From: Paracrocinitomix sp039939375
Lineage (GTDB): Bacteria > Bacteroidota > Bacteroidia > Flavobacteriales_D > Crocinitomicaceae
Direction: 5' to 3'
Length of the DNA stretch: 64,000 nt
NCBI GenBank assembly: GCA_039939375.1
Contig: JBDVJO010000007.1
Span: 124,001 to 188,000, forward strand
The position numbers and the translations under genes are program-made. Below the pieces are notes generated by a model. That model was not told where the DNA came from. It saw only the letters and a list, made by a program, of their open reading frames with translations, and did no database searches. Of this stretch, positions 52,396 to 62,900 are shown one piece after another. The first letter of the stretch is position 1. The number at the start of each line of letters is the position of its first letter.

Positions 52396-55043
52396 TGTTA
52401 AGAGTTCTATTAATAGAAGATGATCTAGCTGATCAATTACTTTTTCAAAGGCAATTGAAAGATTCAGAAATAGACGCTCAACTTGATTGTGTCACAAATT
52501 TATCTGAAGGTATAAAAGTCTGTCAGGACACAGATTACGCAGTAATCTTTTGTGACTATCACCTTCCAGACGGTACAGCAGAAGATTTTTTAGAAAATGA
52601 CTTTATAACTGAACAGAACACAATCATAGTGTTAACCTCACAAGTTGACTATAGATTAGCTATTGAAACAGTTAAAAAAGGGGCTTTTGACTTTATCGAC
52701 AAAGACAAGCTCGATAAACTAAAAATACAGCGTCTCGTTTCTCTAGCACAACGTAATCAGAAAGAACAAAGATTGAGAGCTGAGCTTGAGACTAAATTAG
52801 ATGAAAACTACGGCAACACCAGAGCAATTCTAGACAATTCATTAGATGGAATTTGGTTACTTTCAAAAGAGGGACATTTGCAAATAGTTAACACACTTGC
52901 AAAAAAAACTATTAAAGAATTCTTTGGTCTTTCCATTAAGAAAGGTGAAAGATTACTTGATTTAGTGCCAGAAAAATTCAAGAAAAACTGGGAAGATCTA
53001 TTTGAAAAATCTTTGAAAGGTGAAACTGGCTATTCTGTGCTCGATTTTGAAGTAGACGGACTTTCATACGTTTTAGAAACACGAACGAATCCGATAGGAA
53101 AGAAAGGCCAAATAGGCGGTGTAACTTTTGTGATGAGAGAAATATCACACAGAGTAAAGGCAGAAAAAAGAATCAGAGAAAACGAACGAAACTTTAGGTC
53201 GATTTTTGAAGGGTCTGAAGTACCAATATTACTAGAAGACCTTGAAACAAAAACTATTGTCGATTTAAACTCTGCCTGTGCGGAGCTTCATAACTACAAA
53301 ATTTCTGAGATGATCGGAATGCATATCTTCGACACCATCCCCAAACATTATTTAGAACAATCCCAAAGAAATTACCAATTACACTTATTAGGAAAGCTGG
53401 ATGTTTTGGATAGTTTACTGGAGACTTCTGAAGGCAAAGAAATTCCTGTTCAAATTTCAGTTACAGAAATTAACTTTGAAAACAAACCAACAAATCTCAT
53501 ATTTTACCAAGATATCTCTGTACGTAAAGACACCGAGAAAAAATTAGAAGAAGCAAAGAATCTTGCAGAACAATCGGCGCAGTTCAAATCTCAATTCTTA
53601 GCAAATATGAGTCATGAGATTAGAACACCATTAAACGCCTTAATAGGCTTCTCAGACCTTCTACTCAACACCAAAATAAACGAAAAACAAAAAGAATATC
53701 TAGAATTGATACAATTTAGTGGGTCAAATTTATTGCACATAATTAATGATATACTAGATCTGAGTAAAATTGAAGCCGGAAAGCTAACGATTAGGAATGA
53801 AGTATTCAACTTCCACGACCTTTTAAAAAGAACGGTGAAACTTTACGAAGCAAGAGCAAACGAGAAAAACATACGTATCGAACTTGAGCTCGATAATAAT
53901 ATTCCGAAATGGATTCAATCAGATGAGGTAAGAATCTCTCAAATTTTGAATAATCTTATCAATAATGCGGTTAAATTCACAAATAAAGGCGTAGTAAAAA
54001 TTGAGACTTCAGCTCTATTAAAAGACGAAGAAAATTTTCATTGCCAACTAAAAGTCATTGACACTGGAATAGGGATTAGTAAAAACGAACAATCCAAAAT
54101 ATTTCAAAAATTTACGCAGGTTGATGGAAGTTTTCAAAGGCAACACCAAGGTACCGGTTTAGGACTTGCAATAGTTGAACAATTAGTGAATTTGTTAGAT
54201 GGTGAGATTAATGTTTCTTCAATAATTGGAGAAGGCACTACTTTCACACTTGACCTCCCGCTCAGAGCATCAAAATCAATACAAGATTCTGCTGAAAATA
54301 AAAACGAACTTCCGTCATTTAAAAATCATAAAATATTAATCGTTGAAGACAATGACATCAACATCCTTTTAATCGAACATATTCTTCAGAAAACTGAATG
54401 TGAGTATGCGATAGCAAAGAACGGATTAGAAGGAATTGAATTAGCTAAAAGTTATTCCCCTGATATCATTTTGATGGATTTACAAATGCCAGTAATGGAT
54501 GGATACGAAGCTGCAGAAAAAATCTTGGAAAAAACGGAAATCCCGATTTTTGCAATGTCTGCTCATGTGTTAGAAGAAGAGAGAGAAAAATGCTTAAAAA
54601 TTGGCATGTCGGGATTCATTCCGAAACCGTTTAAAATAAAAGACTTAGCCCAAATCATAGAAAACAAACCAACAGTAATTAATAAAAAACCGGCGATTAC
54701 TGATTTTTGGGAGCGAATCAACATGCCCAAACTTGAAGAATTAGCCAACAATGATTTGAATTTTGTAAACGAATTATTCAACATTTTCCTTATCAATATC
54801 AAAGAAGATTTGAAATCATTTAAAGCATCTAAAAATGATGTGCAGAAACTGCGTTCTTTAGCACACAAAATGAAAACTTCATTTACAACCTTTAATTTTG
54901 AAGCTGCCGCTTTATTTTGTGAAAAAATTGAGCTGGATGAATTTAATATAGATGATTTGGACAAATTAGTTCATGAGGGAGAATCCGCCATTGCAAGTAT
55001 TGAACAGCACTCAGTTTTATTAAAGGCTTATCTTATCGATTAA
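52395..55043 (+). CDS. Hybrid histidine kinase: REC-PAS-PAS-HK-REC-HPt
   Basis: 882 residues. An N-terminal receiver has the phosphoacceptor D54 in FCDYHLPDG and K103. Two PAS domains lie at about 143-250 and 262-375. The HisKA site has H407 in FLANMSHEIRTPLNALIGFS. The ATPase domain has ILNNLINNAVKFTN, DTGIGI and GTGLGLAIVE. The second receiver has D695 in ILMDLQMPVMDGYEAA. A C-terminal HPt-like domain has H824 in LRSLAHKMKTSF. It is therefore a complete phosphorelay in one protein. A TTG at 52392 adds one residue; the ATG at 52395 is preferred. No DNA-binding output is nearby, so the HPt may pass phosphate to the receiver at 55542. Confidence 0.94.
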   Translation: MLRVLLIEDDLADQLLFQRQLKDSEIDAQLDCVTNLSEGIKVCQDTDYAVIFCDYHLPDGTAEDFLENDFITEQNTIIVLTSQVDYRLAIETVKKGAFDFIDKDKLDKLKIQRLVSLAQRNQKEQRLRAELETKLDENYGNTRAILDNSLDGIWLLSKEGHLQIVNTLAKKTIKEFFGLSIKKGERLLDLVPEKFKKNWEDLFEKSLKGETGYSVLDFEVDGLSYVLETRTNPIGKKGQIGGVTFVMREISHRVKAEKRIRENERNFRSIFEGSEVPILLEDLETKTIVDLNSACAELHNYKISEMIGMHIFDTIPKHYLEQSQRNYQLHLLGKLDVLDSLLETSEGKEIPVQISVTEINFENKPTNLIFYQDISVRKDTEKKLEEAKNLAEQSAQFKSQFLANMSHEIRTPLNALIGFSDLLLNTKINEKQKEYLELIQFSGSNLLHIINDILDLSKIEAGKLTIRNEVFNFHDLLKRTVKLYEARANEKNIRIELELDNNIPKWIQSDEVRISQILNNLINNAVKFTNKGVVKIETSALLKDEENFHCQLKVIDTGIGISKNEQSKIFQKFTQVDGSFQRQHQGTGLGLAIVEQLVNLLDGEINVSSIIGEGTTFTLDLPLRASKSIQDSAENKNELPSFKNHKILIVEDNDINILLIEHILQKTECEYAIAKNGLEGIELAKSYSPDIILMDLQMPVMDGYEAAEKILEKTEIPIFAMSAHVLEEEREKCLKIGMSGFIPKPFKIKDLAQIIENKPTVINKKPAITDFWERINMPKLEELANNDLNFVNELFNIFLINIKEDLKSFKASKNDVQKLRSLAHKMKTSFTTFNFEAAALFCEKIELDEFNIDDLDKLVHEGESAIASIEQHSVLLKAYLID

Positions 55044-55090
55044 TCCTTACCTCTTATCGAGAAGTTTCACAATAATTGAATATGACGAAT

Positions 55091-55098
55091 TACCTTTG
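55091..55098 (+). promoter_or_regulatory. -7 box before the receiver-like genes
   Basis: TACCTTTG is an exact -7 box. The best TTG upstream (55076-55078) is too close, so the -33 element is poor. Initiation near 55104 would exclude the in-frame ATG at 55096 and favours the ATG at 55144. Confidence 0.4.
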
Positions 55099-55143
55099 GG
55101 GTACATGAGACAAATTCAACCATTATCAAGCTATACCACTGCA

Positions 55144-55545
55144 ATGAAAGTCGTTGTCATCTCTAAAGATGACCTTTTTATCGAAAGAGCCTCCGTTGCA
55201 GTAAAACACGCCCTTGGTGAACTTGACATTATGGCCGAAACAGAAAGTTTTACCAATTTTCTTGAATTATTCAACAGCAATTACAAAGAGACTATATTCC
55301 TAATAAGCGAAGAGTCTGTCTTAAATGACCTAGAAGATTTAATCTATTTAAAAACCTGTAGAAACAAATTTTCAACCGCTGTTATAATGCATGCGTATAG
55401 CTCTTTTCAGCCAGCAATAATGGAAGATGGAGTAATTAATGCCGTTAACAAATTCGTTAATAAAGACTCCAACCTAGAGGTTAGTATTAACAGGTCAATT
55501 AAAAACTTAAAAAACTTATTAATTGAGGTAACAGAGAATTCATGA
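55144..55545 (+). CDS. Degenerate receiver-like protein lacking the phosphoacceptor Asp
   Basis: 133 residues from the ATG at 55144 (MKVVVISKDDLFIERASVAV); in-frame ATGs at 55096 and 55105 are upstream but precede the fold. The pattern follows a CheY-like receiver: acid pair in ISKDD (D9, D10), a third strand ETIFLISEESV where Asp is expected but Ser/Glu occurs, and a lysine in FVNKDSN near the last strand. I read it as a pseudo-receiver that may mimic or dock without phosphorylation. It overlaps the true receiver gene by four bases (ATGA). Confidence 0.7.
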   Translation: MKVVVISKDDLFIERASVAVKHALGELDIMAETESFTNFLELFNSNYKETIFLISEESVLNDLEDLIYLKTCRNKFSTAVIMHAYSSFQPAIMEDGVINAVNKFVNKDSNLEVSINRSIKNLKNLLIEVTENS

Positions 55546-55955
55546 ATTTGAACAATATTTTTATCATTGAAGACGATCAATTCTTTGCCAAGACGTTTCA
55601 AAAAAGACTAGAGAAAATCTTAGGAGAAACTAACGTTGAAATACATACATTTGCCTCTGTTGAAGATGCAAATCCTGCCTTAAAAAGAACTAATCCTGAA
55701 ATAGTTTTCTTAGATCACTTTTTAGCGGGAATAAATGGAGTAGACGCCATTCCAGACCTTGTTAAACTTCTACCAAAATCAGAAATTGTGGTAGTTTCTG
55801 CTCAAAAAGAAACTTCAATTTTAGATCAAGCATTAAAATCAGGGGCTTCTAGATATTTTAGAAAAGATGTTCTTTTAATGCAAAATGCACGTGAATTAAT
55901 TTCAGAATTTGATTCAAAAAAGTCTGTTTTCAGTATCTTTTGGAGCAAATTTTAG
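55542..55955 (+). CDS. Single-domain response regulator (receiver)
   Basis: 137 residues. The acid pair is in FIIEDDQFFA (E10-D12), the phosphoacceptor is D58 in IVFLDHFLAGINGVD, the switch Ser is S86 in VVVSAQ and the lysine is K108 in YFRKDV. There is no output domain. It could shuttle phosphate from the hybrid kinase HPt to another target. It overlaps the pseudo-receiver gene. Confidence 0.93.
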   Translation: MNLNNIFIIEDDQFFAKTFQKRLEKILGETNVEIHTFASVEDANPALKRTNPEIVFLDHFLAGINGVDAIPDLVKLLPKSEIVVVSAQKETSILDQALKSGASRYFRKDVLLMQNARELISEFDSKKSVFSIFWSKF

Positions 55956-56059
55956 GTGTTTTTTAACGCTTTACAACTTACAGCGTTTAGAACTAATCAC
56001 TTTTTGGTTTACTATCTGTATTATTTATACTATTTTTAGATCAAATTAGAAACCAGTAC

Positions 56060-56467
56060 ATGAGTAATTCTCAGAACAAGGAAGAATCTATTTTAATAAT
56101 AGACAAGACCAAAAAGACACCCTTTATAATGTTTGATAAGAACAAAGGAGTTATTGAAATTTCTGGTTGCTCAATTCCAGAAAATACAGGTGAATTTTAC
56201 TGGACATTTAACAGGTGGTTAGCCGAATACGGTATGAATCCTGCGAAAGTCACAAAAGTAAAAATGGCGCTCATGTACATGAACAGTAGTTCTGCTGTTG
56301 TTATTACAAGAATGCTGAGAACTCTAGATGAACTTATCGCGTTAAAAACTGAAGTCATTATTGAATGGCACTATGAATCTGATGATTTAGAAATGAAAGA
56401 AATCGGTGAGCATTATGATGAACTCATGAAGTGCGAAATTAAATTGATTGAAGTTGACAGACTTTAA
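56060..56467 (+). CDS. SiaC-family (DUF1987) protein, first
   Basis: 135 residues. TKKTPFIMFDKNKGVIEISG, SIPENTGEFYWTFNRWLAEY, KMALMYMNSSSAVVITRMLR and VIIEWHYESDDLEMKEIGEH match the DUF1987/SiaC family. SiaC of Pseudomonas aeruginosa is a small phosphoprotein, phosphorylated by SiaB and dephosphorylated by SiaA, that controls the diguanylate cyclase SiaD. The segment NSSSA is where the family's phosphorylated residue lies (from memory). It shares the middle and end motifs with the protein at 56567. Confidence 0.85.
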   Translation: MSNSQNKEESILIIDKTKKTPFIMFDKNKGVIEISGCSIPENTGEFYWTFNRWLAEYGMNPAKVTKVKMALMYMNSSSAVVITRMLRTLDELIALKTEVIIEWHYESDDLEMKEIGEHYDELMKCEIKLIEVDRL

Positions 56468-56566
56468 TTAAAATATTGCAGGTTAGCGATTAACCCTGTC
56501 CTTCTGTCGAAATTACCGCCCAACTTATATATTTAATTAACAATTTTACTCATTGAATAGACGCCC

Positions 56567-56947
56567 ATGGAAAATAATTATTTCGTAGAAGAGACTTTTA
56601 AAACCCCAAGAATCAAAGGAGACATTTCTGCTGGGGTAGTAGAAATCGTAGGCAAAAGTTTGCCAGAAGATGCAAAGTCGTTTTACCGCCCTTTCAGAGA
56701 GTGGTTTCAAAAATTTTACACTTCTGACATTGAGAATATTAAAGCTATCATTCAACTTGAGTATTACAACACTGCAACTTCAAAGGTTCTAATCAATATT
56801 TTACTCAAATTGAATGAACTAAAAGAACATAAAAATGTTACAATTGAATGGCGTTATGATGAAGATGATCTAGAAATGGAAGAAACCGGAATGGATTTTA
56901 AAAATTTGATTGGTGACATCCTCATCATGAAAGCTGTTTCTGAATAA
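56567..56947 (+). CDS. SiaC-family (DUF1987) protein, second
   Basis: 126 residues. FKTPRIKGDISAGVVEIVGK, SLPEDAKSFYRPFREWFQKF, IQLEYYNTATSKVLINILLK and VTIEWRYDEDDLEMEETGMD. It is paralogous to the 56060 protein, with NTATSK at the putative phosphosite. The T9SS adhesin gene begins only 15 bp after its stop, which makes a common transcript likely. Confidence 0.87.
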   Translation: MENNYFVEETFKTPRIKGDISAGVVEIVGKSLPEDAKSFYRPFREWFQKFYTSDIENIKAIIQLEYYNTATSKVLINILLKLNELKEHKNVTIEWRYDEDDLEMEETGMDFKNLIGDILIMKAVSE

Positions 56948-56962
56948 GTACACCTTTTTAAC

Positions 56963-59900
56963 TTGATCTCTTTAAAAAACATATCGTTAATTTTTCTTTT
57001 GCTAACAGCTTCAATTGTTAAAGCTCAATTACCTGGGTATTACTTTTATAAGACTATCACCATTCATGCCTCACAAGTCGCTGGTTCAGGATCACACACA
57101 GATTTCCCAATTTTAATTAGCGAAAATGATGCTGACTTGGCTCACCTTTCGTTTGGAGGAGATGTCCAAAACATCAACGGTTACGATATTGCTTTTACCG
57201 CTGCTGATGGAACCACTTTACTTGACCATCAAATTGAAGATTATGATGAAACAACCGGTGAATTAGAGGCATGGGTGAGAATCCCTTTACTTAGTGCAAG
57301 CGTAGATACTGAAATACGAATGTATTATGGAAACGGAAATGTCACCACTGACGCAAGTACAGATAATGTTTGGGACGCTAATTTTGCAGCTGTATATCAT
57401 TTAACTGATGACTTTGAAGATAAAACGAATAACAACAATGACATCACTAATAACGGCACATCCAATGAAGGAAATGCGCAAGTGGCAAAAGGAAGAAAAT
57501 TTAATCCTGGCGACTATCTTCAAGCACCAAATTCAGCAAGCATTGCAATTGACGGGGATGTCACACTTTCAACATGGATAGACATTGACAACTTGCAATT
57601 TGGAGCATTCGAAAACTCACTACTAGAGTTTGGTGGATTACTTGAAATTGCCGTGGATAACAAACTTTACTCTTTGAATGTCAGAAGTGACTTAAGACTA
57701 AATTTACTGTGGGAGTATGGATTAGGCTTTGATGAAGTAGTAACCTCAGTCAACCCCATCACTTTACCAAGTTCAGGTTTTACCCAAATTACGGTCAGTC
57801 GAGATGTAACCAATAACGAAGTGAAATTTTATCAAGATGGAGTTTTAATTGATGCCGTTCCCTCAACTTATACAAATGATCCTTTAGGAGGAACTTTAGG
57901 GTTATTCAGAGTTGGACAAAATTATCAATTTACTGCTGAGGATTTTGATGGAAAACAGGATGAAATACGAATTTCAAACAATGTTCGTTCGGATGACTGG
58001 ATATTGACCGATTATAATACGGTTAGTGACCCCTCTACTTTTTACTCAAAAGGGCCAGAAGTAAATCTTTTTGGAGTTTGGCAATGGATTGATGAAGGAG
58101 CAACAGTAAACGAAGAATGGGGAAATGACATTGCAGTTGACTCAGTTAATCAATTTGTGTACACAGCCGGAACTTTAACTGATAGAAATGCATTTGGTAT
58201 ATCGGCAGGTATTCTTAACGGAAGTTCAGATAACGGCAATAAAGATGGATTTTTAGCAAAGCATGACTTCAACGGCAACCTAATTTGGATTATAACTTTA
58301 GGAGGAAACTTAGCAGACGAAGCAACAAGCGTAACATTAGACGAAATGGGCAATCCTTATGTTGCGGGATACTACACTAATTATATCGCAGCCCATTCAT
58401 CAGACTTGTCACAAGATAATCCAGGTGGCGCAACAGGTGGTGAAGATATTTTTATTGCGAAATATTCTCCTGCAGGCATCTTAGATTGGGTAGTTTCAGA
58501 AGGTGGCTCTGGCAGTGATAGAGCGCATGCTATTGAATATAAATCCGGTGCCTTGTATGTTGCTGGAGTCTATGAGAATTCTGCAACCTTTGGGTCGATT
58601 AACTCTGAAAACACTAACAATACAACCTTCAATACATTCTTATCTAAGCACCAACTTGTTGATGGAACAGCAGAATGGCTGATGGAAGTTAAATCTAATG
58701 GGGATGATGTGCACCCAACAGAAACTATTGAAAACTCTTCAATGGACATCACTTCAATCAAAGACACAATTTTTGTAATTGGATACATGGGTGGAACTAA
58801 CTTAAGTTTTGTTGACGGCAGTGGAACACTTCTAGGTAGCCCGAACTTAACGGATGCAAACCCAGGGGGGAATGATATTTTCGTTTATGCGGCCGATACT
58901 AGCGGTAATTTCGTTTGGGCACAAAAAATAGACAACATTGACTCTCCTAATCAACTAGGTTTTGGTATTTCGGCAGACTGCGAAGGTGTTTATATTGCCG
59001 GAAATGTTCATGATGGTGCCATTTTTCCTGGCCCTGATGTGGTAGGGACAGATTTTCATGATAAAATGATTATCGCTAAGCTTCAGCATGGAGATGGTGC
59101 TGAAGTTTGGCTGAAAGAGTTTGATAACTCCCCTACCAATCACGTAGATATTTTTCACGACATAAAGGCTGATGGATATGGAAATCTCTTTGTGTGTGGA
59201 ACTGTATTAGATGCAGTGTCAAATTCAGATACTACTTTATTAGCAACTTCTGAACAATCAGTAGTTATCTTTAAATATAGTAATGACGGAACTTTTCAGT
59301 GGGCACAACAATCAGTTGGGTCTGGCAGCGATAAGGCATATGCAATCAACACTTATCGTAAAGACTATGTGTTCATGACTGGAGAATATTCACTTGATTT
59401 TCAATTAGCCTCAGTTATCGTTCCGAGCACTACTAATAATAGAAATTTCTTTTTAACCAAAATGAACACTTTAGGAAACGGAACTCCTATATTTTGTTGT
59501 GCCCCTCCTACAATAGACCTATGTCAAAACGACACCGTAGTTACAGCTGACCCTTCTTGCAACCATACTTTGGGCGATTATACAGTTTTGATAAATGCTA
59601 CTGATAATTGCGGCGGTGGTTTAACTTATACGCAATCTCCTGCTTCAGGAACAATTTTAAGTTCAGGTATGCATGAAATTTCGCTTTACATTGAAGATAG
59701 TGAAGGTAAGATAGATTCTTGCACTTTTAATTTGACCATAGAGGCAGATGTAAACCCGATTGTTGTTGATTGCGGTGACGTCTACACAAATCAAACAACC
59801 GGAGGAGGAAGTAATACATCTTCTTCCTTTAGCTGCTCATCTGTTCCAACTCCAGGTCAAGATGTTTATTACCAAATTACTGTTCCTACTGGAAACTATT

Positions 59901-62900
59901 TTCTTTACTTCAATATTGATAATGTTATTGATTCTAATGACGACACCTTACATGCTTATTGGGTAGGCTCAAATTGTCCACTTGGCGCATCTTGCTTAGA
60001 ATCTTACTCCTATGATATTGCTAACCAGCAATTCGTGACGAACAATAGCAATACAGAGTCTGTTTTAGCTGTTGGTCCCGGAACCTATTATTTGGTAATA
60101 GATGCTGAAGTAGATAGCATTCAATCTTATGATATCTGGTTCGACTGTCTAACCTCTGGAATTGAATTCGACACAGCCAACTGTAGCGGAAATGACTCTA
60201 ATAATGATGGAATCGTTCCAAAAATTAATTCCTCGTCAACTGTATTAGACATAAAGACATGCGAAACGGTTAACATCTGTCACGATTTGTACATTAATAA
60301 CATTAATGATTTTGAATGGCTAGATTCTGTTGAAATGAAATTAGGGCCTTGTTTTGAAAACATTAACACAGCCACGCTCACTCCTGACTTACCTAATCTA
60401 AACACAGGGTTTTATGATACTAATGGTGAATGGGATGCCACATACACCTCTAGCACGAACACAATAATGTGGGAGTTTGATCATAGCTCTGTAAACCCAT
60501 GGGGAGATGGTAATGCTGGTCCTTACACTTGTAATTTATACACATTTTGCTTTGATGCGGATATTACATCCGGTTGTTTATCATCAGATAGCGCCCAAAT
60601 TGTAATTGGCGTTTGGGATGATGCGATTCCAGTTGGAATTACAGTCGGTGGTTTTGATTCTGAAGTTTCAGATGACTTTAATTTATTACCTCCTGATGAT
60701 GCTGGATGGTCATATCCATCAACGACTTTCTGCCAAGGAAACACCAACCCCACCCCTACTATTTCAGGAACCAGTGGAGGAACATTCAGTTCGACAGCAG
60801 GACTAGTTTGGGCAGACCAACCTAACGGTATCATTAATCTTGCTGGTAGTACTCCGGGAACATATGACATCACTTATACGGTAGGATTGTGCGCGATCGA
60901 CTCCGTAATTAACATAACAATTGAAAATGAAGACGATCCTTTCTTTGAATATTCTCAAACTACTTTCTGTTCTGGAGATGCAGATCCTTCGCCATCAACT
61001 ATTGCCACCCCAGGAGGCTCATTCTCTTCTACCGCTGGCTTAACTTGGGCGGATCAACCAAACGGAATTATTGACTTGAGTGCTTCTTCACCGGCAACCT
61101 ATACCATCACTTACTTAACTGGTGGTACTTGTCCGAATTCAGCCACTTTTGATGTCACAATATCTCCTGAAGAAGTAGCTTTCTTTAACTATCCACAAAC
61201 ATCTTATTGTGCGGGAGATACTGACCCTACCGCTACTAATGTTCTAACTTCAGGAGGCACCTTCAGCTCAACAGCAGGTTTAGTTTGGACGAATCAATCC
61301 AATGGAACAATTGACCTCAACGGGTCAACTCCTGGGACATACACAATAACTTACACCACAAGTGGCACTTGTTTTAACTCAGCAACATTTGATTTGACAA
61401 TAGTTGAAGAAGACGACCCAGCATTCTCTTATGCAACAACAGATTTTTGTGAAAGTTCTCCCGATCAAGACCCCAACTTCATAGCAACACCTGGAGGTAC
61501 TTTTTCTAGCTTCCCTTCTGGACTTGATTTGGATTCAGGAGATGGAGAAGTTGAAATAGATGACAGTTCTGTTGGCGATTATACAATTTATTATACTACA
61601 TCAGGAACATGCCCAAATATAGATTCAGTAACCTTCAATATTCTTCCTACTGACGACCCCTCCTTTGATTACCCACAAACCTCATACTGTGCAGCAGATG
61701 GAGACCCATCTCCTACTAACGTAGCAACAGCTGGTGGCACTTACTCTTCAACAGCAGGACTCGTTTGGATAGATCAGCCTAATGGTATTATTGATTTGAG
61801 TGCTTCAACACCGGCAACCTATACCATAACATACACTACGGCCGGAGCATGTTCTAACACAGCTACTTTCCACTTAACAATTGAAGCCGAGGATGACCCA
61901 TTTTTCGATTACCCTCAAACTTCTTATTGCCCGGCAGATGCAGACCCATCACCGACTAATGTAGCCACAGCTGGCGGAACCTATTCTTCAACTTCTGGCC
62001 TTGTTTGGGCAGATCAACCAAACGGAATCATTGATTTGAGTGCTTCTACTCCTGCAACCTACACTATCACTTACACGACTGCTGGAAATTGTCCGAACTC
62101 AACTACGTTTGACCTGACAATTGTTACAGAAGATGACCCTAACTTTGACTATCCACAACCTTCTTATTGTGTGATAGATTCTGACCCGGCAGCTACAAAT
62201 ATTGCAACAAATGGTGGTACTTTTAGCTCAACAACTGGAATCATCTTCTCTGATAATTCTACAGGTCTTATCGATTTGGATGCATCTATCCTTGATGTGA
62301 CGCATACAATACAATATTTAACAAATGGTACTTGTCCAGATTCGTCCACTTTTGAAATCACAATAGTTTCTTTAGAAGATCCTTCTTTTGACTATGCACA
62401 AACAACTTTTTGTCAAAACGAAGCAAACCCATCTGCCATAAACATTGCAACTCCTGGTGGATTATTCACTTCTACAAACGGACTTAATTGGATTGATGAT
62501 TCAAACGGAACAATAGATTTACAAAACTCTACCCCTGGAAGTTATACAGTTCAGTACACTACTCCAGGACCAAATTGTCAGGACACCCAATCAATGACAC
62601 TGACAATTGAGGAGTTTTTATCTTCTGAATTCAATTACACCAGCACTGAATATTGTATCACCGAAGGAAACCAAGTTCCTGAGAGCATAGCAAATACAGG
62701 AGGTATTTTTACTTCATCAGACGGTAATTTATCTATCGATCAAAACACGGGTGAAATAGATTTTAATAATTCTAATTACAACGAGAGTTACGAAGTTAAA
62801 TATATCTTCTCTGGAACTTGCGCCGATAGTTCGTCTGTATACTTGACAATTTTTGAAACACCTGAAGCAATCGCAGGTGATGATCAAATATTAGACAATA

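Noticed and set aside
60698..62872. Regular 240 bp spacing as a possible CRISPR-like or satellite array
   Set aside because: The repeats are in frame inside a long coding gene and encode a conserved domain.
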